A stretch of 64,000 nt of DNA from Massilia pinisoli (GTDB lineage: Bacteria > Pseudomonadota > Gammaproteobacteria > Burkholderiales > Burkholderiaceae_D): contig NZ_JANUGW010000030.1 of assembly GCF_024753285.1 (NCBI RefSeq), forward strand, positions 1 through 64,000. The letters are read 5' to 3'. Shown here one piece after another: positions 35,182-43,971 of the stretch (its first letter is position 1; each line of letters opens with the position of its first letter). The notes beneath the pieces were generated by a model. That model made no database searches. It saw only the letters and a list, made by a program, of their open reading frames with translations, and was not told where the DNA came from. A program made the position numbers and the translations under genes.

Positions 35182-37068
35182 ATGATGAAATCGAAAATCG
35201 CGCTGGCCGTCCTGCTGACCAGCGTCGCGCTGGCGCCGGCGAGTGCGCGACCCAGGCCGCACCACAAGGCCGCCGCCAGCACCAAGGCACACACGTCTGC
35301 GTCGAAAAGCAAAGGCAAGACCAAGACCGCGGACAAGGCCACCGAGAAGCCGGTGCAAAAAGCCGCCGCGCCCGTCGCCTCGAGCACGCCGCAGAACCGC
35401 AACGACCGCTTCATGGACTCGCTGTCCATGCAATTCCTCACCGCGCTGTGGCGCATCGATCCGGAAGACGGCATCAGCGTCGGCAAGTTCGACGCGGCCG
35501 CCAAGCTGACGATCCCCGACGCCGCCTCGCGCGCGAAGAAGCTCGCCTTCATCGACGAATGGCTCGACAAATTCGGCAAGCTGAACGCCGACAAGCTGTC
35601 GCCGAACCAGCGCACCGACCTCGCCGTCCTGCTGAACAAGCTGAAATACGAACGGTGGCAGTTGACGACGTTCCGCGAGTTCGAGTGGAACCCCGCCGAG
35701 TACAACGTGGCGCAGCCGCTCGACCTGATCCTGAATACGGAATACGCCGCGAAGGCGCAGCGCCTGCGCACGATCCTGAAGCGCCTGGCCGACGTGCCGG
35801 CCTACTACCAGGCCGCGCAAGCGTCCCTCGTCAACCCGACGCACGAACACACGCAGCTCGCGATCCAGCAGGCACCGGGTACGCTCGTCGTGCTGGCGGA
35901 CCTCGGCAAGGCAGCGCAGGAATCGATCCTGTCGACGCAGGAAAAGGCGATCTTCGCGGTGCGCATCGCGAACGCCGGCACCGCGGTGCTGGGCTGGGTC
36001 GACTTCCTGACGGACCTCGACAAGTCGCAAACGCAGATGCAGCGCGCCCGCTCGTTCCGCATCGGGAAGGACTTGTACGAACAAAAATTCGGCTTCGATA
36101 TCCAGTCGTCCAGCACGGGCGAGCAAACGTACCGGAAGGCCCTGGCCGCGCGCGACGAACTCTTGACCCGCATGGACGGCCTCGCCGACCAGCTGTGGGA
36201 CAAGACGATGGGCGCCGGCACCGCGAAGCCGGCCGACCGGTATAAAAAGATCGGCATGGTGATCGACAAGCTCTCGCTGCAGCACACGACGCCCGCGAAC
36301 TTCCTGCCCGAGATCCGCCGCCAGATTCCGCAACTGCAGGACTGGGTCGTGTCGCACAACCTCGTGACGATCGACCCGAGCAAGCCGCTCGTCGTGCGCG
36401 AGACGCCGTTGTACCAGCGCGGCGTGGCGGGTGCCAGCATCGACGCGCCGGGGCCGTACCGGCCGAAGGATAAAACCTATTACAACGTGACGCCGCTGGA
36501 CGGCCTCACGCCCGAACAGGCCGAAAGCAGCCTGCGCGAGTACAACAACTGGATGCTGCAAATCCTGAACATCCACGAGGCGATCCCCGGCCACTACACG
36601 CAGCTGATGAACGCGAACCGCTCGCCGTCGCTGGTGAAAGCGTTGTTCGGCAACGGCGCGATGGTCGAGGGTTGGGCCGTGTACGGCGAGCGCATGATGC
36701 TGGACTCGGGCTACGGCGACAACGCGCCGGAGCTGTGGCTCATGTGGTGCAAGTGGAACCTGCGCAGCGTCTCCAACACGATCCTCGACTACAGCGTGCA
36801 CGTGCTGGGCATGACGCGCGAGCAGGCGCTGGACCTCCTCGTGCGCCAGGCGTTCCAGACCCCGCAGGAAGCGGCCGACAAGTGGCGGCGCGCGCAGCTG
36901 TCGTCCGTGCAGCTCTCCAGCTATTTCAGCGGCTACAGCGACATCATGGAATTGCGCGAACGCCGCAAGCAGCAGCTGGGCGACCGCTTCGACCTGAAGC
37001 AGTTCCACGACCAGTTCCTGAGCTACGGGAACGCGCCGGTGAAGATCATCGGCCAGCTGATGCAGTAA
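35182..37068 (+). CDS. DUF885 family secreted protein (putative metallopeptidase)
   Basis: A 628-residue protein with a signal peptide (MMKSKIALAVLLTSVALAPASA), then a basic Lys/Ala-rich linker (about residues 25-65), then a DUF885 domain. The zinc-peptidase-like motif is HEAIPGHYTQ near residue 470, with a downstream glutamate in GAMVEGWAVYGE. DUF885 proteins are predicted metallopeptidases, so periplasmic peptide hydrolysis is likely but unproven. The next gene starts three bases after its stop, so the two form one transcript. Confidence 0.86.
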   Translation: MMKSKIALAVLLTSVALAPASARPRPHHKAAASTKAHTSASKSKGKTKTADKATEKPVQKAAAPVASSTPQNRNDRFMDSLSMQFLTALWRIDPEDGISVGKFDAAAKLTIPDAASRAKKLAFIDEWLDKFGKLNADKLSPNQRTDLAVLLNKLKYERWQLTTFREFEWNPAEYNVAQPLDLILNTEYAAKAQRLRTILKRLADVPAYYQAAQASLVNPTHEHTQLAIQQAPGTLVVLADLGKAAQESILSTQEKAIFAVRIANAGTAVLGWVDFLTDLDKSQTQMQRARSFRIGKDLYEQKFGFDIQSSSTGEQTYRKALAARDELLTRMDGLADQLWDKTMGAGTAKPADRYKKIGMVIDKLSLQHTTPANFLPEIRRQIPQLQDWVVSHNLVTIDPSKPLVVRETPLYQRGVAGASIDAPGPYRPKDKTYYNVTPLDGLTPEQAESSLREYNNWMLQILNIHEAIPGHYTQLMNANRSPSLVKALFGNGAMVEGWAVYGERMMLDSGYGDNAPELWLMWCKWNLRSVSNTILDYSVHVLGMTREQALDLLVRQAFQTPQEAADKWRRAQLSSVQLSSYFSGYSDIMELRERRKQQLGDRFDLKQFHDQFLSYGNAPVKIIGQLMQ

Positions 37069-37071
37069 CAC

Positions 37072-39159
37072 GTGAAACGCACGACGATCGTCGCGGCGTT
37101 CGCGGGCATCGCCGTATTGGCCGGCGGCGCCGCGCTGTATGTCTTCAACGCGCGCCAGAACGCGACGCCGGGCCGCGCCTTCTGGCTGCCAGCCGAGGCG
37201 CCGACGCAGGCCGCGTGGCGCGCGCGCGTAACGCCGCTCGCGGGCCGCTTCGGCGATCCGTTCGGGACCGTCGTCGATGCGCACGGCAACGTGTTCGTGG
37301 CGGACGGCGGCGATTGCAGCTGCATTCGCCGCATCGGGCTTGACGGCGGCATGACGACCTTCGCCGGCGGCCATGCGGGATTCGCGGACGGCCTCGGTGC
37401 CACGGCGGCATTCGACACACCATCGGCGCTGGCCATCGACCGCCTCGGCAATCTCTACGTCGCCGACACCCGCAACAACGCGATCCGCAAAGTGGCCCCT
37501 GACGGCGCCGTGTCCACGCTGGCGGGCGGCGGCGATGCCGGCTACGTCGATGCCATCGGCCGCACTGCGCGCTTCGACGGGCCGGTCGGCGTGGCCGTCG
37601 ACCATGCGGGCATCGTCTACGTCGCCGACACGTACAACGACCGCATCCGCCGCATCGGCAAGGACGGTGCAGTGACGACGGTGGCCGGCAGCGGCACGCT
37701 TCAGCTCATCGACGGCACGGGCAGCGCGGCCGCATTCGACACGCCGAGCGGCATCGCCGTCGACAAGCACGGCGTGCTGTTCGTCGCCGACACCGGCAAC
37801 GACGCGATCCGGCGCATCGACAAGACCGGTGCCGTGACGACGTTCGCGCGCCCGCCCGAGTACGAACGGCGTCCGCTGCTGCACCGCCCCGTCGCGCTGG
37901 CGCTGACGCACGACGGCTATGTGTATGCGAGCGGCGCGGGTGGACGCATCCTCCAGTTCGACCCAGGCGGGCAGTATCACGCGCTGCCGGACGCCGACCG
38001 TCCCGCGGGCGCGAGCTTTGCGAGCGACGGCAGCGTGCAACTGTACGCGCCGCGCGGCATCGCGGTGCGGCGCGACGGCACGCTCGTGGCGACGGATGGC
38101 CGCGCGCTGCGGCTGTTCGCACTGGCGCCGTCCCGCCCCGGTACGCCGGCCCTGCCCGACATGCCACCGGCGTTGCCGACGATGACATCCCTGCCGTGGC
38201 CCGTGGCCCCGCAGCAGGAGCCGCACGAAGTGGTCGGCGTGATGGGCGAGGTGCGCGGCAGCTACGACGGCGAGAACCGCGACCACTTCCACGCGGGCCT
38301 GGACATCCGCGCCGACGTGGGCGCGCGCGTGCTCGCGATCCTGCCCGCGACCGTCAGCGACCCGTATCCGAACTGGGCGTTCGGCGAGTTGGGCGAAGGC
38401 ATGAGCATCGGCCCGCTCGCGTACATCCACGTGCGCGTGGGCCGCGACGCAGCCGGCAAGGCACTCGACCCGCGCTTCCAGCTGCTGCGCGGCGCGAACG
38501 GCAAGCCGGAACGCGTGCGCGTGCGGCGCGGCACCCGTTTCGACGTCGGCGACGCGCTGGGCACGATCAATCCGATGGCGCACGTGCACATGGAGTACTA
38601 CCCCGGCGGCGCGGCCGTCAATCCGTTGACGCTGCCGCTCGTCGGACTGCGCGACACGGTGCCGCCACGTATCGAGAGCATCGCCCTGTACGACGCGGAC
38701 GGCAATCGCCTGCCGGGCAAGAAGGGCCGGCGCGTGCACGTGGCGCGCACGCTGGGCGGCGTCACCATCGTCGCCGCCGGCTACGACCAGATCGACGGCA
38801 ACCTGGCGCGGCGGCGCCTCGGCCTGTACAAGGTGGGCTACCAGCTGCTGCATGCGGACGGCAGCCCGGTCGCGGGATTCGAGGCGCCGCGCGTCACGCA
38901 GGTCTACGACCGCCTGCCGCGCGAGCGCGAGGCGGCGAAGCTGCTGTACGCGGAGCGCAGCGGCATCACGGTCTACGGCAGCAAGTCCACGGTGTTTGCC
39001 TATGCCGTCAACAACACGCTGAAGGATGGCGTGGCGCTGCCGGGGACGTGGCGCGTGGATGGGCTGGCGCCTGGAGATTATCTGCTGCGTATCTACGCCG
39101 CCGACTTTGCGGGGCAGGTGGCGCTCGAGGGCCGGGACCTGGCCATTACGGTCGACTAA
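37072..39159 (+). CDS. NHL-repeat protein fused to an M23-like peptidase domain
   Basis: A 695-residue protein, probably anchored by an N-terminal hydrophobic segment (residues 5-25). Residues ~50-360 form an NHL beta-propeller with units such as DTPSALAIDRLGNLYVADTRNNAIRKV. Residues ~385-530 resemble an M23 (LytM/lysostaphin) domain, with HAGLDI and HVHMEY holding the expected zinc ligands (HxxxD and HxH). The rest looks beta-rich. It may act on, or bind, peptidoglycan. GTG start at 37072, coupled to the DUF885 gene. Confidence 0.75.
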   Translation: MKRTTIVAAFAGIAVLAGGAALYVFNARQNATPGRAFWLPAEAPTQAAWRARVTPLAGRFGDPFGTVVDAHGNVFVADGGDCSCIRRIGLDGGMTTFAGGHAGFADGLGATAAFDTPSALAIDRLGNLYVADTRNNAIRKVAPDGAVSTLAGGGDAGYVDAIGRTARFDGPVGVAVDHAGIVYVADTYNDRIRRIGKDGAVTTVAGSGTLQLIDGTGSAAAFDTPSGIAVDKHGVLFVADTGNDAIRRIDKTGAVTTFARPPEYERRPLLHRPVALALTHDGYVYASGAGGRILQFDPGGQYHALPDADRPAGASFASDGSVQLYAPRGIAVRRDGTLVATDGRALRLFALAPSRPGTPALPDMPPALPTMTSLPWPVAPQQEPHEVVGVMGEVRGSYDGENRDHFHAGLDIRADVGARVLAILPATVSDPYPNWAFGELGEGMSIGPLAYIHVRVGRDAAGKALDPRFQLLRGANGKPERVRVRRGTRFDVGDALGTINPMAHVHMEYYPGGAAVNPLTLPLVGLRDTVPPRIESIALYDADGNRLPGKKGRRVHVARTLGGVTIVAAGYDQIDGNLARRRLGLYKVGYQLLHADGSPVAGFEAPRVTQVYDRLPREREAAKLLYAERSGITVYGSKSTVFAYAVNNTLKDGVALPGTWRVDGLAPGDYLLRIYAADFAGQVALEGRDLAITVD

Positions 39160-39260
39160 GACCTGGCTCAACCACGAGGATGCCTGTCGATGGCGGATGT
39201 GGCGCGTGGCGCCCCGTTACCGCCTCAAATCCGTCCGCGTCCTGCAGGTTGTGACAATGC

Positions 39261-39591
39261 ATGACTTTTCCAGCCGAGCGCGGTGCTATGCTGAAAGCAG
39301 CGGCCGAGACGGGGTGCTGTGAAATGCTGGAAGAGCTTTTGAAGGCACGAGGGCTTTGGTACTCGGATGAAGATGAGGACGCCGACTTCGATCGGTGCAT
39401 GCGCGTTGGAAGCGACATTGCCGCTTACTTTGTCGACGCATGTATTCGGATCGCTCGGACACTGCATGAAAACGGCGTCATCGAGCAGCATTTTTCCCGC
39501 TCGAGTCCGATTGTCGTGCATGGACTCGAATACTATGACCAGACTGACCGAGGGTGCGCATTTCGGCGACGTGTTCGGACACGCGCACTGA
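39261..39591 (+). pseudogene. Possible small gene with a frameshift
   Basis: An open frame from ATG 39261 (alternatives 39288, 39324) encodes an acidic helical product (LEELLKARGLWYSDEDEDAD...) up to YYDQ at 39542. Staying in frame would run through a terminator and into the antisense of the next gene. Dropping one base near 39543 gives LTEGAHFGDVFGHAH and a TGA at 39589, just before the terminator. So this looks like a ~110-codon gene with one inserted base. No family recognised; it may also be non-coding. Confidence 0.35.
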
Positions 39592-39611
39592 ATCCCGGGC
39601 GCCCCGCTGTT

Positions 39612-39637
39612 AAAAGGCCGCGAATCCGCGGCCTTTT
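39612..39637. terminator. Bidirectional intrinsic terminator
   Basis: An 11-bp perfect stem (39612-39622 with 39627-39637), loop AATC, with AAAA at the left end and TTTT at the right. It serves the plus-strand small gene and the convergent PEP-CTERM gene. Confidence 0.85.
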
Positions 39638-39653
39638 GACGACGGCAGCCGCG

Positions 39654-40226
39654 TTACTTCGTCGCCGTCTTACGGCGCGCTGCCGTCAGGCCCAGGAGGC
39701 CCATGCCGATGATCGCAAGCGATGCCGGCTCCGGCACTTCCGACGTCATCTTCAACGTTGCGCCTCGCGAGTGCAGTGCCCAGCCCGGATAGCCGATCGT
39801 GGACGAGCGCACTTCCATTTCCACGGCCGGGGCCGACGACCAGTTGATACTCGCCAACACATCATTCAGGGAAGCGAGCTTGACGTTCGAGACCGAATAA
39901 TTCTGGAACGTTGCACCGCGGGCGCCGCCGGCGAAGAAGTCGCTCCACAGGCTCTGACCGTTATCCATGAGTGTGACGTACAGGCGATTGCCGTAGAAAT
40001 CGTTACCGCCCCAGCCTTGATCATAGGTCGTCGACGAACCGGACAGGGAATCGATGTGGGTGGTATTCGGCGTGAGCAACAGACCCATGAGTTTATCGTT
40101 GTGCCAACCGCTCCACGAATCGTAATTGACCGGGCCAGCGGACTGGGTGATCACCGCTGCCATGGCGGTGCCACTCAGGCCGGCGAAGATTGCAAACGCG
40201 CAGATAACTTTGTTCAGTTTCGACAT
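39654..40226 (-). CDS. PEP-CTERM sorting domain protein
   Basis: A 190-residue exported protein. Signal peptide MSKLNKVICAFAIFAGLSGT, ending near AMAA. The C-terminus has the PEP-CTERM signal: VPEPAS, a hydrophobic helix (LAIIGMGLLGL), then the basic tail AARRK. Such proteins are processed by exosortase (XrtA-type) and tied to exopolysaccharide. No exosortase gene is in the window. The middle part is a beta-rich domain of unknown function. AAAAGGG precedes the ATG, and a sigma-54-like site lies upstream. Confidence 0.9.
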   Translation of the reverse strand: MSKLNKVICAFAIFAGLSGTAMAAVITQSAGPVNYDSWSGWHNDKLMGLLLTPNTTHIDSLSGSSTTYDQGWGGNDFYGNRLYVTLMDNGQSLWSDFFAGGARGATFQNYSVSNVKLASLNDVLASINWSSAPAVEMEVRSSTIGYPGWALHSRGATLKMTSEVPEPASLAIIGMGLLGLTAARRKTATK

Positions 40227-40237
40227 GATAGCCCTTT

Positions 40238-40257
40238 TAGGAAATTGTTATTTCCTA
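40238..40257. repeat. Inverted repeat in the PEP-CTERM gene leader
   Basis: TAGGAAAT (40238-40245) pairs with ATTTCCTA (40250-40257) across a four-base loop. It lies between the sigma-54-like element and the start codon, so it could be an operator or an mRNA hairpin near the 5' end. Confidence 0.45.
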
Positions 40258-40259
40258 TA

Positions 40260-40275
40260 AGCATGTTTCATGCCT
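40260..40275 (-). promoter_or_regulatory. Weak sigma-54-like promoter of the PEP-CTERM gene
   Basis: The minus strand reads AGGCATG-AAAC-ATGCT. GG and GC are 12 bases apart as in -24/-12 promoters, but with several mismatches to TGGCACG-N4-TTGCA. The predicted start of transcription near 40249 leaves a short leader to ATG 40226. Confidence 0.4.
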
Positions 40276-40448
40276 AGAAACAACTTCTGCTTCCGATCAA
40301 CAAGTTAGAGACGATGCGCTGGCGAGCATCCTGTTGCCTGTAAAGTTTTCCGACAGCGTTTCGCACCTTCTGGTGGCCGAGCGATAAGCGCGCAAGGTAA
40401 CTTGCAGTACATGCGAGTTGCTCAGGCCCGCCCGTCGGCCCGTCTGTT

Positions 40449-40952
40449 TTACATGCTCAACTTCAACAACAACTCATCCAGGCGCTCGAGGGTGGAGGCC
40501 ATGCCCTCTTTCATGCCCATGTCGATGACCTTTTGCACGTCTTCCGGCGAGTTGTAGTGCACGACTGTGGTGACCAGTGTGTGATCATTCAGGTCTGTAA
40601 AGGTCACGTCCCAGCGTGAACGCGGCATGTCGGGATTGACGACGCCGGTTTCATCGGTGAAACCATCCAGCGTCACATAACCATCGATCGGATGGATGGC
40701 CTGGTAATCGACGCGGCTCCAGTAGGCCTGGCCATCGGGCGTGACCATGGCGTAGTGCCAGTAGCCGCCTTCCTTGAATTCCATATGCTTGGTCTTGGTG
40801 GTCAGCGGTTTGGGGGCGAACCAGCGGTCGAGCAAAGCGCTTTGCGTATGGCAATCCCATACCAGCTGGCGCGGTCCAGCAAATTCCCGCTTGACCGTGA
40901 GCGTACTGTTTTCCTTGTCGGCCACAAAATCGAACTGAAGCTTAGCTGCCAT
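40449..40952 (-). CDS. SRPBCC (AHSA1-type) domain protein
   Basis: A 167-residue protein of the AHSA1/START-like fold: VKREFAGPRQLVWDCHTQSALLDRWFAP near the N-terminus and EGMASTLERLDELL at the end are typical. In bacteria such proteins often pair with an ArsR-type repressor, as here. The ligand is unknown. Start taken at MAAKLQ (40952); ATG 40958 (MRMAAK) is an alternative. The ArsR gene's last codons overlap this start, so the two are coupled. Confidence 0.87.
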   Translation of the reverse strand: MAAKLQFDFVADKENSTLTVKREFAGPRQLVWDCHTQSALLDRWFAPKPLTTKTKHMEFKEGGYWHYAMVTPDGQAYWSRVDYQAIHPIDGYVTLDGFTDETGVVNPDMPRSRWDVTFTDLNDHTLVTTVVHYNSPEDVQKVIDMGMKEGMASTLERLDELLLKLSM

Positions 40953-41286
40953 TCTCATCTCCTTGCAGTTGATCCAAAAGTTTGTCCAGGTTTTCGTATC
41001 GGCTGCTCCAGAGCGCGCGCTGCTCCTCGAACCAGCGCTCGGCCGCCGCGAGCTTGTCGCGCTCGAGCGTGCAAGTCCGCACCCGACCGCTCTTGCTGCT
41101 GGTGACCAGGCCGGTCTCTTCCAGGACCCGCAGGTGCTTCATGAACGACGGCAGTGCCATGTCGAAAGGTGCAGACAAATCACTGACGGTCGCCGGGCCG
41201 GCGCCAAGCCGACGCACGACAGCCCTGCGCGTCGGGTCCGACAAAGCGTGGAAGATCGCGTCCAGCGCAACTCGATAGTTATCCAT
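40942..41286 (-). CDS. ArsR-type winged-helix repressor
   Basis: A 114-residue helix-turn-helix protein: IFHALSDPTRRAVVRRL, then the recognition region LSAPFDMALPSFMKHLRVLEETGLV. No CxC metal-binding motif of arsenic sensors is seen. It fits the ArsR subgroup paired with AHSA1-type proteins, and probably represses its own two-gene operon. The start is MDNYRVAL (41286) rather than the open extension to 41325. Confidence 0.87.
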   Translation of the reverse strand: MDNYRVALDAIFHALSDPTRRAVVRRLGAGPATVSDLSAPFDMALPSFMKHLRVLEETGLVTSSKSGRVRTCTLERDKLAAAERWFEEQRALWSSRYENLDKLLDQLQGDENGS

Positions 41287-41462
41287 GTGGCTAACTATAG
41301 TCGCGAAAACAATGAAACGCAACAATTTTCGACAAAAGAAATCAGCCCTGCCGGTTGCACTCCGGTCCGGAAGCTATGAATGTCTTACTGAAAAACGGCA
41401 GCGCGGCGAAAAGCCGGCAGGCCGTATCGGGAACAGGCAGCCCAGCCGGACCGCCGCACAAA

Positions 41463-42218
41463 TCAAGCGTGCTCTTCCGGCGCCTGCGACACGCGCACGA
41501 AGATCGGCGCCATGATGAGGCCCAGCTCGAACAGCAGGCACATCGGAATGGCCAGCGCCAGCTGGCTGACGGCGTCCGGCGGCGTGACGACGGCGGCGAT
41601 CACGAACGCGCCGACGATGGCGTACGGGCGGATCGAGCGCAGCTTCTCGACGCTGACGATGCCCATCCGCACGAGGATCACGACGACCACCGGCACCTCG
41701 AACGTGGCGCCGAATGCGAGACACATCGACATCACGAAATCGAGGTAGTTCTCGATGTCCGGCATCACGGCGATGGAGTTCGGCGAGAAGTTGCCGATGA
41801 AGTGGAACACGCGGCCGAACACGAAGAAATAGCAGAACGCCACACCCGCGATGAACAGGACCGACGACGAGATCACGAGCGGCAGCACGAGCCGTTTTTC
41901 GTGCGCGTACAGCCCGGGCGCGACGAACGCCCAGACCTGGTAGAACACCCACGGCAGCGCGACGATGAAGGCGATCAGCAGGGTGATCTTCATCGGCACG
42001 AGGAAAGGCGAGACGACGCCCGTGGCGATCATCTTGGAGCCGGCCGGCAGCGCGGCCAGCATCGGGGCGGCGAGGAAATCGTAGATGCGCGCCGGGCCCG
42101 GCCACAGAAGCAGCACGATGCACGCGAGGGCGATGCCGTACGTCGCCTTGATCAGGCGGTCGCGCAGCTCGACCAGGTGGGAGATGAAGGTTTCTTCGCC
42201 CGCGGTTTCTTCAGTCAT
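41463..42218 (-). CDS. tatC: Sec-independent translocase subunit TatC
   Basis: A 251-residue inner-membrane protein with six transmembrane helices, the core receptor for twin-arginine signal peptides. Conserved elements: the N-terminal FISHLVELRDRL, and FYQVWAFVAPGLYAHEKR with the conserved Phe-Pro-Glu region. Start ATG 42218 (MTEET). It follows tatB and is the last gene of the tat cluster. Confidence 0.95.
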   Translation of the reverse strand: MTEETAGEETFISHLVELRDRLIKATYGIALACIVLLLWPGPARIYDFLAAPMLAALPAGSKMIATGVVSPFLVPMKITLLIAFIVALPWVFYQVWAFVAPGLYAHEKRLVLPLVISSSVLFIAGVAFCYFFVFGRVFHFIGNFSPNSIAVMPDIENYLDFVMSMCLAFGATFEVPVVVVILVRMGIVSVEKLRSIRPYAIVGAFVIAAVVTPPDAVSQLALAIPMCLLFELGLIMAPIFVRVSQAPEEHA

Positions 42219-42254
42219 GTGGCGCAAGGGTGTGGCGCCCGGGGGCGACCATCA

Positions 42255-42761
42255 TCAGAAAAATTTGGTGTTGGAAGTGGCGCCGGGACGGAACTTGCGC
42301 ACGCGCGCGGCGCCGGACAGTACGTGCTGGCGCGTGCCCTGGCGGTTCTTGTACCACGCCGGCATGCTCGACGTCTTCGCCAGTTTCTTGCGGCGGAAGT
42401 CGCGCGCCTTGCGCTCGATGTCGTCCGTGGAGGCCGTCGAGGGCATCACGGCCGTGTCGCCGCGCCATGCGGACTCGACCTCGTTCATGTGCGCCGACAC
42501 CGTGTTCTCGACCTCGGACTTGAACGTCTCGACTTCCGACTTGAAGCTTTGCGCGCTGTCCTGGATGTCCTTGTGCAGATTGCGCAATTCTTCCATCTCG
42601 ATCTCGCGCGAGACCTCGGATTTCACCTCGTGCAGGTAGCGCTGGGCGCGGCCGTATAGCGTACCGGCCATGCGCGCCACCTTAGGCAATTTCTCGGGGC
42701 CAATCACGACCAGCGCCACCGCGCCGATGATGGCGAGTTTGGTAAGACCGAGGTCGATCAT
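42255..42761 (-). CDS. tatB: Sec-independent translocase subunit TatB
   Basis: A 168-residue single-pass membrane protein. N-terminal helix with the hinge VIGPEKLPKVAR, then an amphipathic helix and a long charged, coiled-coil-like helical stretch (about residues 40-95). The C-terminal tail is basic and probably disordered. With TatC it binds twin-arginine precursors. It lies between tatA and tatC. Confidence 0.94.
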   Translation of the reverse strand: MIDLGLTKLAIIGAVALVVIGPEKLPKVARMAGTLYGRAQRYLHEVKSEVSREIEMEELRNLHKDIQDSAQSFKSEVETFKSEVENTVSAHMNEVESAWRGDTAVMPSTASTDDIERKARDFRRKKLAKTSSMPAWYKNRQGTRQHVLSGAARVRKFRPGATSNTKFF

Positions 42762-42780
42762 GCGGGGTCAGCGGCGGGGC

Positions 42781-43020
42781 TTAGTGACGGGTCTTTTCGC
42801 GCGCGTCGACGTCGATGGTCGACTTGTCGGCCACCTGCTGCGGCGGCTGCACGGTGGACTGGCTGCCCGGGACCTTGTCTTCCTCGCCCTTCATGCCATC
42901 CTTGAAACCCTTGACGGCCTTGCCCAGGTCCGAGCCGGCATTGCGCAGCTTGCCCGTACCGAACACGACCACCACCACGACCAGCACGATCAGCCAGTGC
43001 CAGATACTCATCGAACCCAT
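42781..43020 (-). CDS. tatA: Sec-independent translocase subunit TatA
   Basis: A 79-residue pore-forming Tat subunit: the opening MGSMSIWHWLIVL, the hinge VFGTGKLRNAGSDLGKAVKGFK, and a polar tail. An alternative start three codons later (MSIWHW) is possible. First gene of tatABC, 218 bases after the HIT gene. Confidence 0.94.
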   Translation of the reverse strand: MGSMSIWHWLIVLVVVVVVFGTGKLRNAGSDLGKAVKGFKDGMKGEEDKVPGSQSTVQPPQQVADKSTIDVDAREKTRH

Positions 43021-43136
43021 TGTATTCTCCTTGCCGGGCGCTAACCCGATCAGCGTAAGCTAAAGCTACGCCAGTATAAGCCATGCAGGACGAGAACGCC
43101 CTTTTTCCTTTGGGCAAAAAGCCTGTCTATTCTGCG

Positions 43137-43234
43137 GTAGGGTGGACGGGTTCCCCGTCCACGCGTTCAAATCACCCGGCCGTAGCAACGCAAGCTCTAG
43201 TTGAACGCGTGGACGGCAGAGCCGTCCACCCTGC
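43137..43234. repeat. Dispersed double-hairpin repeat, copy 2
   Basis: A 98-bp element matching the one at 25010-25106. It starts GTAGGGTGGACGG and ends CCGTCCACCCTGC, one mismatch from a perfect outer pair. It has inner CCGTCCACGCGTTCAA / TTGAACGCGTGGACGG; the ~35-bp middle differs from copy 1. It lies 5 bases after the HIT stop codon. Confidence 0.85.
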
Positions 43235-43238
43235 AGGG

Positions 43239-43613
43239 TTACGTGCCTAGACCACGCCACGGACGCGGCCCGCCATACACGTGCAGGTGCAGGTGATACA
43301 CCTCCTGCCCGCCGTCCGGCCCGACATTGAACAGCGTCTTGTAACCGCCGCTGCGCTTGCCGTCCGGGCCGGTCTTCACGGCGATGCCGTGTTCGGCCGC
43401 CAGCTTCGGCGCAAGCGCCAGCATCTTGCCGAGGATATCCGCGTGGTCGTCCGTGCAATCGGACAGCGTGTCCACGTGCTGCTTCGGAATCACGAGCAGG
43501 TGGACGGGCGCGGCCGGGTTGATGTCCTTGAACGCGAGCAGCTCGTCGTCCTCGTAGACCACGCTGGCCGGGATCTGCTTGGCGGCGATCTTGCAGAAGA
43601 TGCAGTTATCCAT
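43239..43613 (-). CDS. Histidine triad (HIT/HinT-type) nucleotide-binding protein
   Basis: A 124-residue purine-nucleotide phosphoramidase-type protein. The N-terminal CIFCKI and the triad HLHLHVYGG near residue 105 are intact. It directly follows hisE in the operon, an arrangement seen in many betaproteobacteria. Start at ATG 43613 (MDNCIF); a longer upstream frame lies in hisE. Confidence 0.93.
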   Translation of the reverse strand: MDNCIFCKIAAKQIPASVVYEDDELLAFKDINPAAPVHLLVIPKQHVDTLSDCTDDHADILGKMLALAPKLAAEHGIAVKTGPDGKRSGGYKTLFNVGPDGGQEVYHLHLHVYGGPRPWRGLGT

Positions 43614-43629
43614 GTCGACTCTCCAGGTC

Positions 43630-43971
43630 TCAGTCTTTGGGGCGCGACGCTTTTTCTTCGATGCCGGAAATGCCTTCGCGCCGTGCCAGTTCGTCCAGCA
43701 CCTGCTGCGGCGTGAGGCCGAACTGCGCCAGCAGGACGATCGAATGGAACCACAGGTCGGCCGTTTCGTACAGCAGCTTCGAGGCATCCGCGCCGGCGCG
43801 CACGTCCTTGGCGGCCATCACCGTCTCGACGGCTTCCTCGCCGATCTTTTTCAGGATGGCGTCGTCGCCCTTGGCGAACAGCTTGGCCACGTACGACGCG
43901 GCGGGGTCGCCACCGTTGGCCGGCTTGCGCGATTCGATCACCGCCGCGAGGCGTTCCAGTTGCGTGCTCAT
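43630..43971 (-). CDS. hisE: Phosphoribosyl-ATP pyrophosphatase
   Basis: A 113-residue helical MazG-like enzyme for the second step of histidine synthesis (PR-ATP to PR-AMP). The metal-binding pattern is KKIGEEAVETVMAA. It is a separate gene rather than a HisIE fusion. Its ATG overlaps the hisI stop codon by one base (TAATG). Confidence 0.95.
   Translation of the reverse strand: MSTQLERLAAVIESRKPANGGDPAASYVAKLFAKGDDAILKKIGEEAVETVMAAKDVRAGADASKLLYETADLWFHSIVLLAQFGLTPQQVLDELARREGISGIEEKASRPKD

Noticed and set aside
34825..39171. A 1448-codon minus-strand open frame
   Set aside because: It is antisense to four well-supported plus-strand genes, and its product is low-complexity Arg/Ala/Val-rich. 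Long antisense frames are common in such GC-rich DNA.
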